Positions 9,656 through 23,300 of a stretch of 64,000 bases of DNA are shown piece by piece (position 1 is the stretch's first letter; each line of letters opens with the position of its first letter). The notes under the pieces were generated by a model that was given only the letters and a program-made list of their open reading frames with translations, ran no database searches and was not told the DNA's origin. The stretch comes from Dromiciops gliroides. Taxonomy: Eukaryota > Chordata > Mammalia > Microbiotheria > Microbiotheriidae. Made by a program: the position numbers and the translations under genes. Location: assembly GCF_019393635.1 (NCBI RefSeq), contig NC_057861.1:77197327-77261326 (forward strand), written 5' to 3'.

Positions 9656-12600
9656 AGGCAGAATGTAGGGAGATAAACCTCATAGAAGCACAAAGGTTCA
9701 CCCTGTAGCTTCTTTGGGACCTTCTTTTCAAACAATGGTTATTGGCAAGAAATGGGCTGGAAGTGGAAAGGGAAATTGCTGGTAAATGATGAATGAAGGA
9801 GGGTGAGGGTGAAGGGTTGGGGTGTTTGGCAACAGGAAAGAGAATCATCACTGCCCTGTGGCTCCCTTCAGCCCCACTGTTCCCAGACCCTTATGGAAGA
9901 AGGCAATTTCCGCCATGGTGGTGAGTGTGCCCCTGCTGTTTGGGCTCCGCTACGTCTTTGCCGACAAACGAGAAAGGAGGAAGATGAGGCTTTTGGCAGA
10001 TGGCATCGGACGATTTGGCAGGTTGGTTGGCTGTGTGTGAGGGCCTTTTTCTGGGATTATCCTTCCAATTTGCCTTAAACCACAAAAGATTCTTCTACAA
10101 CACTGCAGTATTCTACCCAATTGGGTCCATTTCCATAACCTTATCCTGAATGCAGAAGATGCCTGTCTAGACATGAGGAGGACCATAAACTACCATGTCT
10201 TAGACCTGTTGCCCCTGGGGCTTCAATAGGTACAAAATGAGCACTGGGGCTAGAACTTATAAAATATATGCAAGCATTATCTTCAAGGTCAATTGCTTAT
10301 GAACTATTTGAAGTCTTTGGAACAATCATAGTGTAAGCCTCAGGGCTGTGAAGATAGGGATGCCAAGGGCCAGACTCAAACTCGTAGGTCCTGATTTGTC
10401 TTCTTTAACTGGTGATTCAGTTAAACATTTTTCAAATGCCTACTTGTGCAAGTCATTATATGCTCTTTTAATAGAGTTTGCCATTTTTTTCAAGTAGTTA
10501 TTGATAATTTCTCTGGAGAATTGTAAAGGTAATCTTGCATATCTCCAAAAAATAAATTGCTGAATTCCTTGAGTCATATGCCCTTGATAGTTTAGTTGGT
10601 AGTATTCAAATCTTAACTCTAAGATTTACCTCTCTGAGTCTCAGTTTCTTAATTTGCAAAATAGGACTAATAATAGTTACCCTGCCCCTGGGACCAGGTA
10701 TCAACAGAGAGCTCTGGAATCTCCTGCTTAGCTGTTTTGTAAGGGTTGCTTCATGATGGCAGAGATATCTTATTTTCTAGATCATCATGATAAGATCATA
10801 GATTTAGATCTGACCACCAATACATCCCTCATTTTAACAAATAAGGAAGCTGAGGCCTAGTGAGGTCAAATAATTTGCTCAAAGTTACACAAGTGGTAAG
10901 TGAGAGGAAGGATTTGAATCTTGGTCCTTTAGCTCCAAATTCAGGGTATTTTTTAATGTACCACAACACTTACTTGGTATACCCCAAGGTTCTGTTCTGG
11001 GCTTTCTTCGTGTTCTTGTTAAACTCCCCTAGGTTCATTTATCTCTGATCTTCATAGTCATCTTGACTTTCAAATCTACATAACCATCCCTGGTCTGATT
11101 TCTGAGCTCTAGCCCTTTTTACTGTTGGATATCACTGCCTGGGTGTTCTGTAGGCATTTTTCATCATAAGTCCTTCAGAACTGTCTTGGATCATTGTACA
11201 ATGTTGCTGTTGCTGTTACTGTGTACAGTGTTCTACTGGTTCTGCTCACTTCACTCAGCATCAGTCCAATTAAGTCTTTCCAGGTTTTTCTGAAATCTGC
11301 CTGTTCATCATTTCTTACAGCTGTGAGGGGCTAAAATTCTAGCTAGTCTGTCTAAAATATCTAATGAGTTGTCACCAATAAATTATAAGCTTTAGCAAGA
11401 GTTAGACTTTTAAGCATCTATTAAGGAGAATAAGAATTTGGTGGAGAGAGAAAGGCCTAGATTCATCTATCTATCAAAGGGAGAGCACATCTTTAGCTCT
11501 GCTCTCCACCAGAGTCCTCATGAAAAAAGAGCTAGAGTCTCACCCCCTCTTCCTCCCACAAGCAAACCCTGCCACAAGCAAACGTCATGCCAAAGAAAAG
11601 CCACATGTCTTGCCCTCAGGCGCCTTCTCCTCATGGTGGAACTTTGCTACAGTAAGTCTACAGCAGGTGGCATCATTCCAATCATTAAACAGCACAATAG
11701 GGGCGGCTAGGTGGCGCAGTGGATAGAGCACCGGCCCTGGAGTCAGGAGTACCTGAGTTCAAATCCGGCTCAGACACTTAACACTTACTAGCTGTGTGAC
11801 CCTGGGCAAGTCACTTAACCCCAATTGCCTCACTAAAAAAAAAAAAAAAACAAAATTAAAAAAAAATTAAACAGCACAATAGTATTCCATTACATTCATA
11901 TACCACAACTTGTTCAACCATTCCCCAATTGGTGAGCATTCCCTCTATTTCCAGTGCTTTGCCACCACAAAGAGAGCTGCTGTAAATATTTTTGTACATG
12001 TGGGTCCTTTTTCCTTTACTGTGATCTCTTTGGGATATAGACCTTATAGTGGTATTACTGGGTCAAAGGGTATGCACAGTCCCATAACCCTTTGGGCATA
12101 GTTCCAAATTGTTCTCCAGAATGGTTGGATCAGTTCACAATTCCACCAACAATGCATTAGTGTTTCAAATTTTCCACAGCTTCTCCAACATTTATTATTT
12201 TCCTTTTTGTCATATTAGCCAATCTGATAGGTGTGAGGTGGTATGAGGTGGTATGAGGTACCAGAATTTAAGATTCTGGGTTGGAAAGAACCTAAAATGC
12301 AGCCAGGTTGTAGGGGTTTTTTTATTTTTTATTTTTTTTACCAAAATTTGTTTTTTCTCCTTTCCCTTGCCCCCAAGAAAAAGAAAAAGCCCTGTTATAG
12401 ACATGGGTAGTCAAAAAAACCCTAATTTCTACATTGACCATGTCCAAAAAAATACCCCTCGGTCTTTACTCTGAATCCATCACTTCTCTATCAAGAGGTA
12501 GATAGCATATTTCACCACAAGTTCTCTGAAATTGTGGTTGGTTCTTGTGTTGATCAGAGTTCCTAAGTCTATCAAAGTTGTTTTTGTGATACTGTGTAAA

Positions 12601-14333
12601 TTATTTTCCTAGTTCTGTTTATTTTCCTCTGAATGTTCATGCATGTCTTCCCAGGTTTCTCTGAAACTGTCCTTTGTAGCATTTCTTACAGCACAATACT
12701 ACTCCACCACAATCATATACCATATCATAATTTGTTATCCATTCCCAATTGATGGGCACCCCCTCAGTTTCCAATATTTTGCTACCAAGAAAAGGTATTG
12801 CCACAGATATTTTTGTACAGATGGGTCTTTTTCCTCTTTCTTTGATCCCTTTGGGGTATCATAGTAGTAGTGGTATCAACAGCTCAAAGGCCATGGCATA
12901 GTTTAGAAATTTGCAGGGGCATACATAATTCCAAATTGCTAAACCAATTCACAGCTCCACCAACAGTACGCTGTTGTTCATTTTCCCAAAGCCCTTCCAA
13001 CACTTGTTATTTTCCTCTTTTATCATCCTTGACACTCTGAGGTAGATGGAAGCTTGCTTTAATTTGTTATTTCTAATTATTAGTGATTAAGAGCTTTTAA
13101 AAATATGGTTCTTGATAGCATAGATTTCTTTTTTTGAAAACTGCCTGGTTATTTCCTTTGATTATTTATCTCTTGGAAATGACTTCCTGGGGGAAATCTG
13201 GCCTCAGACACTTAACACTTATTAGCTGTGTGACCCTGAGCAAGTCACTTAACCCCCATTGTCTGGCCAAAAAAAAAGAAAGAAAAGGAAAGGAAATTAT
13301 TTCCTTTGACTGTTTCTTGGAAAATGACTTTTATAAATTTGAATCATTTCCTTATGTATCTTAAAACATGAAATCTTTATCAGATAAACATTGTTCAGTT
13401 ACTTCCCTTCTAATTCTAGCTGCATTTGTTTTATTTGTGCAAAAACTTTTATATAATCAAAATTGTCCATTTTATCTTGTATGATCCTTGACACTCTTGT
13501 TTTTTAGTCATGAACTTTCCCCTTTACTTAGATCTGAAAAGTAATTTCTTTCTTTCTCCTCTAATTTATTTTTGATGTGACCTTCTCTATCTAGATCTTG
13601 TATTCATTTGGAGCTTATTTTTATATATGGCATGAGGTCTTGGTCTAAACCTAATTTCTGCCAGACTGCTGTCCAGTTTTCCTAGCAGTTTTTTTTTTTA
13701 ATATATATAGTGAATTTTTCCCCTAGTAGCTGGAATCTTTGGGTTTATAAAAAACTATGCTATTCTGTGTGTTTGCTTCTATATAGTATGTACCTGATCT
13801 GTTCCACTAATTGACCTCTGTATTTTATATTGGCTTGACCTACTATGAGCAGTTCATTTTTTGCCATATGTTACCAGATATATTACTAAGGAAAAATTGG
13901 TAGGATTTGGTGACTGGTGGAAGGAGATGAAGGAGAGAAGAAAGAGACTCCAGATTTTTAAGTATGCAGATAATAAGATAAACAATCAAGTGCTTACCTT
14001 TTAACTGTATGTGAGAGCACTTGTCTTGTGAAAGGAGACAGTTTATTATTGGAGTGGGTTGGGGCAGTAGGTCAGGGAATAGTTGTCTTCCTCTTGCCTA
14101 ATAGCTTGTCATAGAAACAGGTCAACACTTAAGTGCTAATTCTTCATGTATGAAGCCTTATCTGTCTGATTCCTGTAGGACACAATGACTTCTTCCTTTG
14201 AGCTCCTGTTGTCTGCTGTAACCTCTCAAAGTATTGTACTGATAAGTTTTTGAGAACCCAGAGTTAGCTCTGTGCCATGAGGAAAGATGAGAGTAGGACT
14301 TTGGTAGTAGACATCTTGGAGTGCAAGGACTAC

Positions 14334-14364
<31 letters not shown>

Positions 14365-17300
14365 AGTGAGGCAATTGGGGTTAAGTGACTTGCCCAGGGT
14401 CACACAGCTAGTAAGCGTGTGTTAAGTGTCTGAGGTCAGATTTGAACTCAGGTACTCCTGACTCCAGGGCCGGTGCTCTATCCACTGTGCCAGCTAGCTG
14501 CCCCCCAAGGACTACTTTTCAATATTAAGAACAATAAATATGAGACATGGTCCCCTCCTTCATGAAACTCACAGCCTGGTTCTGAGACAAGAAATACATA
14601 CACAGAAAGAAAATTAACCAAGAAAAACTACCCAAGAAGTGCCCAGAAGTGACAGATTGCATTGCTGTGGAAACTCAGTAAGGGCATTGTTGACTGTGCT
14701 GATCCTGCCTAAGAAAATTTTGTAGCCCAGAACTCATGACTAACATTAAGTGTCTGTTGTGTACAGAGCCTGATTCTCAGCCTTGGGAGAAACATAAAGT
14801 TTAAATAAGACAAAATCCCTGCCCTCATGGACCTCCGTATCTTTTAGAGGGATAAGACATGCCTACCTGTAACATGCAAGACTATACGGCACGGGCATTA
14901 TCCAGGTGCAGATAGCGCTCCATGAAGGTGAGAAGGTCATTACTGACAAGGAGTGGTACTTGCAAAAGTCTTTCTGGAGAAGGCAGTGTCTGTACTTGTC
15001 CTTAGAGGATTGGGATTGTTGTTTGTCCTTTGTTCTCCAAGAGGACCTTGACTTGGGGGGGGGGGGTGAATAGTTTGGCTCAATGGTTTAGTGAACAACA
15101 ATAAGGCTAGAGAAAGAAGAGAATAAAGTTGCCCCTGAATGTTTGTCCCAACCAATTGGGATTTCTCTTCCCTTGGAAGCCCCTGCCCTTGAGGTATATT
15201 ATACTTAGCCGTACTCCTTTGGGGGCGGGGGAGCTCCCCCTATTTGCACTGCGAGGTGTGGTCCTTTAGGCTTTGTGGACCATGCTTTGTATTCATTTCC
15301 TCCCCCTTGCTTAGCTGTGGGTGAGTGGGTGAGGACATAGGAAGTCGTTAGTAACTTCTTGCTAAATAAAAATGGAACCCAAAAGTTGGAAGTTTATCTA
15401 GAGGTCATCTAGTTAACCACTATGCCTAAAGCAGGAATCCTTTCTCCAACACCTCCATCCAGTGGTCAGATTGGGCAATTACAGAGTGATTGGGTAGAGT
15501 AAGTACAGAATTCCAGCTCCTTAGTTTTAAAGACAATTCTAACCAAATTCCCCTCTCACTCTGGATACCTCCCTCCAACTTCCTTCCTGCTTCCATTTTC
15601 CTGTTTGCCTTCTATCCTAGGCCTTTTTTTTGTCTCATTTCTCAATCAATTTGTATTAGCCAGCTCTTGGTCAGAATACAGCTGAATGTGTGCTTCCTTC
15701 CTAATCATAATTTTCTTCCAAAGTAAGATCCTTGCCTTTTTTTACCCTTATCTCCTCCCTTTGTCACTAACAGAAGGCCTGACACTAGCCATTTGGTCTC
15801 TTAGGGATAATTGATGGACCCCTTGATTTCTCCATTAGTAACTATGGTCATCTTTCATATGTATAAAAATCACAGAATTACAAAACTTGAGAAGACTTCA
15901 GTTGTCATATAGTCTACCTCATCCAAAGAAAAATCACCTTACTTAGCATTCCTGACAAGTGATCAGTTCTTTTCTTAAAAACACTCAGAGCAGGGAAACT
16001 CATGAAATTACAGAGCAACACTTACATGAAGCTTAAATATTCCTCTATTTAATTTCCACCTAGTTCTGTCCCTAGTCTAGAGTCAAGAAGAATAAGTCTC
16101 CTTTCTCATGTCCCTCTAACAACTGTCATATCCCTCCAGGTCTTTGTCTTTTCTTTAAATTAAACATTTTCAGTTGCTTTATCTAGTCCTCATGTGGAAT
16201 GGCAGCTAGTCTGTTCCTCATCTTGGTTTTTCTCCTTCAGGCCTACTGTTTGTCAGAGTTTCTCCTAAAATGGTGTACCCAGGACTTAGGGCAACAGTAT
16301 AAAAAGGTCTGTCCTAGGCAGAGTCTAGCTGAATTTTCCTCCTCTATTCTAAGGATTAAGGCCTCCTAGCTGAATCCAGGAGTGGACTTGAACAGTGTTG
16401 AGCCATAGGATTGCAGGCTCAGAAGGCACCTAACACTTATTTAGTTGAACCTTTTCATTTTACGGATAAGGAAATTGAGGCTCAGTGGGAGAAAGCTAGT
16501 TAGTGATGGAATCACAACATCATCTCATGTTTCTTGTTTCGTAGTCTGGTATTCTTTCTGCTATACCACATTGCCATTCCTTTGGCTGGCCAGCCTTGTA
16601 ATAAGAGGAAGGCAAATTTAAAAATTTTATTTATTTATTTTTGGCAGGGCAATGGGGGTTAAGTGACTTGCCATGGGTCACACAGCTAGTAAATGTCAAG
16701 TGTCTGAGGCTGCATTTGAACTCAGGTCCTCCTGAATCCAGGGCCAGTCTTCATCCACTGCGCCACCTAGCTGCCTCAGAGGAATGTGATTCTTGAAGTG
16801 AAGTCCCATGCTCTAGTGAGGCTTATGTTCTCACTGGTGACATGTCAAGCCATCTGACCTTGGAGCAGGGTGTTTCTGCCTGAGCTTATTGGAGATAATG
16901 CTGTGTACCTTAGATTAGCAAGTGTAGCTAGAAGACCAGACAGAGACCTAAAAAACAAGCAGAGGGCTCCCCTAGCCCTACCCCCAGATTTCCAAGCTAT
17001 AAAATTCTTGCAAAATGAACACATACTGGGGGCAGCGAGGTGGCGCAGTAGACAAAACATTGGCCCTGGATTCAGGAGGACCTGAGTTCAAATCCAGTTT
17101 CAGACATTTGACACTAGCAGTGTGACCCTGGGCAAGTCACTTAACCCTCATTGTCCCACTCCCACCCCCAAAAATCAAAACAGAAAACAAGAACACATAC
17201 TTCTAGCTTTATTAGTTTAGTCAGTCATGCTCACTTTGGCAGCACATATAGTAAAATTGGAATGATATTAGTTCAGTCAGTCAATCAGCAAACATTATTA

Positions 17301-20300
17301 GAGGCAGCTAGGCAGCTCAGAGGATATTATTGAGCCTGGAATCAGACCTTAGGCACTTAGCTATATGACCCTGGGTAAATATTCTTTGTCTGTCTCAGTT
17401 TTTATAACTGTAAAATCAGAATCATAATAATACTTAGCCTCACAGGGTTGTTATGAGGATGTGCCTGGCACATCATAAATGCTTATTTCATTGAGCACCC
17501 ATTATTTGCCCGGCACTGTGCTGAGCCCTGGGGATGCAGAGAAAGACAGCCAAACCCAACATACCCTTGTAGTTCTCGGGGAGTTCACAGACTGATGAGG
17601 AAGGACAACATGCAGCATACAAGAAGATGTGTACACCATAAACCAGAGGTCATCCACAGAGGGAAGACTCTAGTGCTGAAGGGGATTGTAGCTGGAACTT
17701 GAAAGAAACCAGAGATGAGAATGGATCATAAAGTCCACGGCAGGTAGGAAGGTGTAAGAAGATTGGAAAGGTCAAGTGCGGAGCAGGCTCTGAAGGGCTT
17801 GTAGGCCCAAACAGGAATTTAAATTGGAATCACTAGAGTATATTGGAGAGAGAGGATGGTTAGACCCGCGCTTTAGGAAGATGGGCCTGACAGCGGAGTG
17901 AAGGAGGCAGGGAGACCCACCGGCAGGCGACTGCGATCATCCATATGTGAGGTGAGGAGGGCCTACACCAGGGTGGTGGCAGTGCTGGAGAAGGGGGCCT
18001 CTAAAAGAGATGTGTAAAGCAAGGACTTGATAACTGATTGGAAATGGGGGTGCTGAGAGAGTGAAGAATTGAAGATGATTCCTAGGGTGTAAGCACACGA
18101 CTGGGAGAATGGTAGTAGTGCCTTTGGCAGCAATAGGAAAGGTAGGAAGAGGGAAGCTTAGGGAGATAGTTGAGTTTTAGATGTCTACAGGACATCCAGT
18201 TTGAGGTATACAATAGGCAGTTAGAGATGAGAGTTTGGAGATCAAGAGAGAGGTTTGGGCTTCCTAAATCTGGGAATCATCTGCTCTGTGGAGGTGATAA
18301 GTAAATTCATAGGAGCTGATGAGACAAAGAGAAGAAGGCCCAGGACAGCCTTGGGGGGGACACTTAGAGTTAGTTAGCCTGACCTAGATCTGAAGATCCA
18401 GCAGAGGAGACTGAGTGCCATGTCATAAACACCTAGAGAGGTGAGTATCGGGGAGAAGGGGGGGGGAGCCTTAGGGTTAGTGATTAAGAGATCATTGGTA
18501 TCTTTGGAGAAAGCCAGAGTTCAGAAGAGCCTGAGAAGAAAGGAAGTGGAAGCACCTATTGTAGATGGCCTTCTTAAGGAATTAGCCCCCAAAGGGAAGA
18601 GAGATAGGAGATGGTAGCTGGTGGGGATGAATGGATCAAGGGAGGGATTTTTGAGGACAGGAGACACAGGCATGTTAGTTGGCAAAAGAGAAGCAGCTGG
18701 TAGATAGAAAGAGACTGAAGATTAGTGAAAGAGGTGGGGTGATAATGGCAGGGGGGAGACAATCTGTTGAGAAAGATGGAGTAGGTGGGTTTGTGCATCT
18801 AGAGGGTTCACCTTGTTGAGGAAAAAGGCCACCTGCTCGTGTGAGACATCAATGAAAGAAGAGATTGGGATTGAGTGATGTGAGATGAGGATGTTCTAGG
18901 CCTGTACCAACCCCAGATTACTCTCTCAATACACTGTACCCAAGAACCAACTTGACTCAGTGAGTAATCTCTACAAGTCCCAGAACTCCAGTATCAGATA
19001 CTGAGTAAATCAACCTGAGGGGTCTGCGTCAAACCATTGTAGATTGTTCACTGAGAATATCAATTCAGTGGGTTCCAGAAGCCAAAAAGGCCCACAAAAT
19101 GCTGGATGCCATGGGATCTTAAGAGTTGGAAAGGACCTTAAATGCCCCACTCACCACAGCATCCAACTTCTGCTTTGAAAATCTCTAGTGACAGGAAGAT
19201 CACTAACAAAGCAGCTCACAACATTGGTGTACAGCTGTTAGTAGAAATGGTCTGTCTTCCTAAGCCAAAATCTTCCTCACTTTAACTTCTGCCAACTGGA
19301 TCTAGTTCTTCCTAAATACATGAAATAAGTCTAGTCTTTCTAACATAACCCAAAATCTTAGTCCATGACAATCCTTTAGACACTTGAAGATTGTTGTCAC
19401 ATGTTTCTTATTCAAGCTAAGCATCCTCAGTTTCCTCTGTTGATGTTTTACATGGTTTCCTGATTATCCTCTAGATTTGTTCCAATCTGTTGGTTTCCTT
19501 CCTAAAATGTGCCCCCCAAAATTGGAGATGGTTTTCTAGATGTGACAGCAGAATCATTCTCTCCTCATTTTGGACACAGGACTCCTGTTAACACATGCTT
19601 GTGACTCAATATTGAAGCTGTAGACAATGAAAGTCTCCAGGTCTTTTTCATATGAACAATATTATCTAGGTATAGTTCCTCCAACCCTATTCTTAGATTT
19701 TTCTGGAACCTAAATGCAGGACTGTGTACATTTATTCTTATCACATTTCACCATTTTGATTTCATTCCAGTGTTAGCATGTGAGCTGTCCTCCCAGCTTT
19801 GTGTTATCTGTAGATTTATAACCATTGATTTATTATTATTATTATTATTATTTTTTTTTTTTGGTGAGGCAATTGGGGTTAAGTGACTTGCCTAGGGTCA
19901 CACAGCTAGTACGTGTTAAGTGTCTGAGGCTGGATTTGAACTCAGGTCCTCCTGACTCCAGGGCCAGTGCTCTATCCACTGTGCCACCTAGTTGTTCCCA
20001 TTGATTTATTATTAAATCCTGAAACACTAGGGTTCTTTGTGAGTAAGGTATGCTGAGGGCAGATGTGAGTCCTACTTCCCCCAGCTAGTAATAAACCTAG
20101 GAAACTCATCACAATGAGACTCCCCTCATTTCCATTTCTATCCTAGTGCAGACCCTCATCACATCCCACTTGGACTATTGCCATTGGTCTCTATGCTTCT
20201 GATCTCTCCTTCCTCCACTTCAGACTGTGCAAACCATCAGGTTCATCTTCCTAATGCAATTTTGATCACATTTCCTTGCCCACAAACCTTCAGTCGCTCC

Positions 20301-23300
20301 CTATTTCTCACAGAATAAAGTCCAGACTTCCTGGCATTCCGGGTCCTCTACAGTCTTTATAGTATCTTAGATTTGGAGCTAGAAGGTACCATAGAGTCCA
20401 TTTTACAAATGAGGAAACTGAGATCCAGAGAGGTTAAGTGATGGATAGTGTCCGAAGTGGAATTTGCACTCAGGTCTTCTGACCCTGCATCCAGTATTCT
20501 TCCCACCATGTCATCCTAGTTCCAGTCACCTTTCTGGCCCTGTCTTTTATGAATCACCTTTATGTACTCGACGATCCATTCAGACTGGACTCTGTATGAT
20601 TTCCTGAACATGTCTTTGGCTTTCCTGTCTCCTGTGCCCTTGCTCACACTGTAATCTCCACATGGAGTGTTTTCTTCTTGCTCTGTTTCCTCCAATGTCA
20701 CTTCTGTGTGATCTTGCACTGGAAGAGAGTGAACTGAACTCTCTTGGCCCTTCCTTCTCCATGGTCTTGTTCTTCTCTCCTATTCCTTACAACAGTGCTA
20801 GCTGTCATCACACAGAGGTGAAGAAAGTGGTCACCACTGTGGTGGAATGGAAAGGAGATGGGAAAGGCCTGTAGGCTCATATCTGAAGCTGGAAATTCTG
20901 TCATTTGCCTCATCCCTCTAGTTTCTGTATTGTTCTTTTCATCCTCAGCCATGAGCCTTTTTAAACCTGACTTAGCCTCCCAGGGTACTTGCTCCTCTGC
21001 TTGGCGCATCTCCTCAGGAAATATGCCTTATGTGATCGGATAGCTAAGAGCAGCATCTGTCCCCTCCTCCCCTTTTGCCCACCATTTTGCTAGATTTTAG
21101 GTCACAAGAGGACATCTTCTAGGGTTTATTCACCAGGGGGAAAGAGAAGATGTCAATTCTGAAATATCTACCAGAAAGTAATTAGAAATGTGCATGAAGG
21201 AAATCTCAGACTGGACAGTATGGCACTGCTAAGTCAGTTCCTCAAGCTGGGTTAGTCTATAACTATTCTTCCTGTGGTCCCAGATGAGAATGTCTTCCAT
21301 TCCAGAGAGCAGAGCAGGTACTGCCTTAGGGATTGGCCTCCCTCCAATGCCAGCCTATATTTTTGACCCCCTTTATAATCTCAGGTCTCAGCTCAAAGAT
21401 GTTTATCACAGCTTTTGTTCCTATAGTGCTTTGAGATTTACAAAGCACTTTCTTCACAATAACCCTGGAAGGCAAGGAAAGCAAAGAAGAAAAGTAATGA
21501 ATTTCCAAATAAGAAACTCAGAGAAAGTAACTTAAATTACTTAAGTCCATAAGCATTGATTAAGCACCTAGTATGTGGCATACATAGTGCTAAGTGCTGG
21601 AGATATAAAGAAAGAAAGGTCAAAGACATTCATTCCCTGCTCTCAAGGAACTCATAGTCCAGTGGTGGAAACAACTATGTGCAATCAAACAGGATGAATT
21701 AGGAATAATCGGGGCGGGGGGGGTAGCATTAGAATTAAGGGGTAATTGGGAAAGATGTCCTATAGAAAGTAGGGTTTTAGCTAAGACTTGAGGGAAGCCA
21801 GCAAACTAGCACATGTTGGACCAGGGACTTTAAAAATTGTTTCATTGGTGCTTTGAAAAAAATCACTGTCACTATCTAGTGGAACTTTCCCTTGTAACAA
21901 AGTAGTTCCATGGAGTCAAGATGGATTATGGCATTGACCTGAATTGTTAAGTCTTTGTTGTGTTCCTTTATATTATGGTGTCCATAATGACTTACATTTA
22001 AAACCCTTTCTCATGCATTTTTAAAAATTTGATTCAGGGCAAAGGTGGTTATGCCCGTTTTAGAGGTGAGGAGCCTGAGGCCCACAGAGGGGAAGTGATT
22101 TGCTCAGGGCCACACAGCTAGACTTGAGTCTAGTGGAGTCTAGACTTGAACCCACGTACTCTGATTCCTCATTCAGGGTTCTTTTGCCTTCACCATGTTA
22201 CCTGAGGACCCTGGAGCCCCAGACTCCCAAGGGGACAAATGATAGGGAGTTGGGTAAGCAGAACTTTTAGTAAGCAGAACTATTATTCTTTTGGTTACTT
22301 TCTGTCAGTTCATACAAGTCTTGCTAAGGTTCTCTGAATTCCTCATATGTCATTTCTTACAATACAATAGTATTCTATCACATTTGCATATCACAGTGAT
22401 CTTGCACATTCTCCCAGTTGATAGGTATCCATTTCATTTCCTCCTTTTTTCTACCACAAAAGGTGCTTTGATAAATATTTGGTAGATATGGGATCTGTCT
22501 GTGATTCCCACCCACCCCTTGGGGAATATATCAAAAAGTGAGATCACTGGATCAAAAGGTATAAAAAGTTTAATCCCTTTTTTAGTATAGTTTCAAATTG
22601 TTTTTGGAGCTAGGGTTTACACCCATCTTTTTTTAAACTTTAAACTTGAGCATTCTTTCTGCTACACTACCAAATCTCCCGGTGGCATGGCAGGCTATTA
22701 CCACATTCCGATGGAATCCTTGAGTTAATTTAGATGTCCCATTCTCACTATTCCCCTCCCTCACCCTAATCAAAGAAAAAGTAGAAAAAAAACACCATAT
22801 GGTAAGGACAGAGTTTCCATCCATTCAAAAGTCAGTCAGTCACCCAATGCCTGTCACCCCTAGAGTTTTCTTAAAGATACCCCATGCTTACCTAGGATTC
22901 ATATAGCAAGTCTGTAGTATCTCCCAACAATTAGTTTAAGAGGCCAGTCCTCGGTGAGAGGACAGGAACTACAAAACAGTCTCGTTGTTATTGTGCTGTT
23001 ATTTTATCTTTCATGTGGATAATGACTTACACTTACAAAGCCCTTTCCCATGCATTTTCTTATTTGATCCAGGGCAAGGGTGGTTATCCCCATTTTAGAG
23101 ATGAGGAACCTGAGGCTCAGAGAGGGAAGTGATTTACCCAAGGCCACACAGCTAGTAAGTGGTGGAGCCTGGACTTGAATCCAGGTATTCTGATTCCTAG
23201 ATCAGGGTTCTTCCCTGTGCACCATGCTGCCCGAGGGCCCCGAGCCCCTGAGGGGACAAATGATAGGGAGTTTTGTAAACAAACTGCCCCAATGGGCTGG

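Larger units (their letters stand above)
11195..12260 (-). repeat. L1 3' end (antisense), interrupted
   Basis: The reverse complement matches the C-terminal ORF2 part of the L1 copy at 59.5-59.8 kb (for example the regions encoding FIAALFVVA and CPSIGEWL). It runs 11195-11321, is interrupted by a solo LTR and a SINE (11322-11865), then resumes at 11866-12260. A short duplication of 'gaggtggtat' units marks its right end. Confidence 0.82.

Noticed and set aside
17228-17266. Functional U6 snRNA gene
   Set aside because: Only the first 40 nt are present, with no promoter elements.
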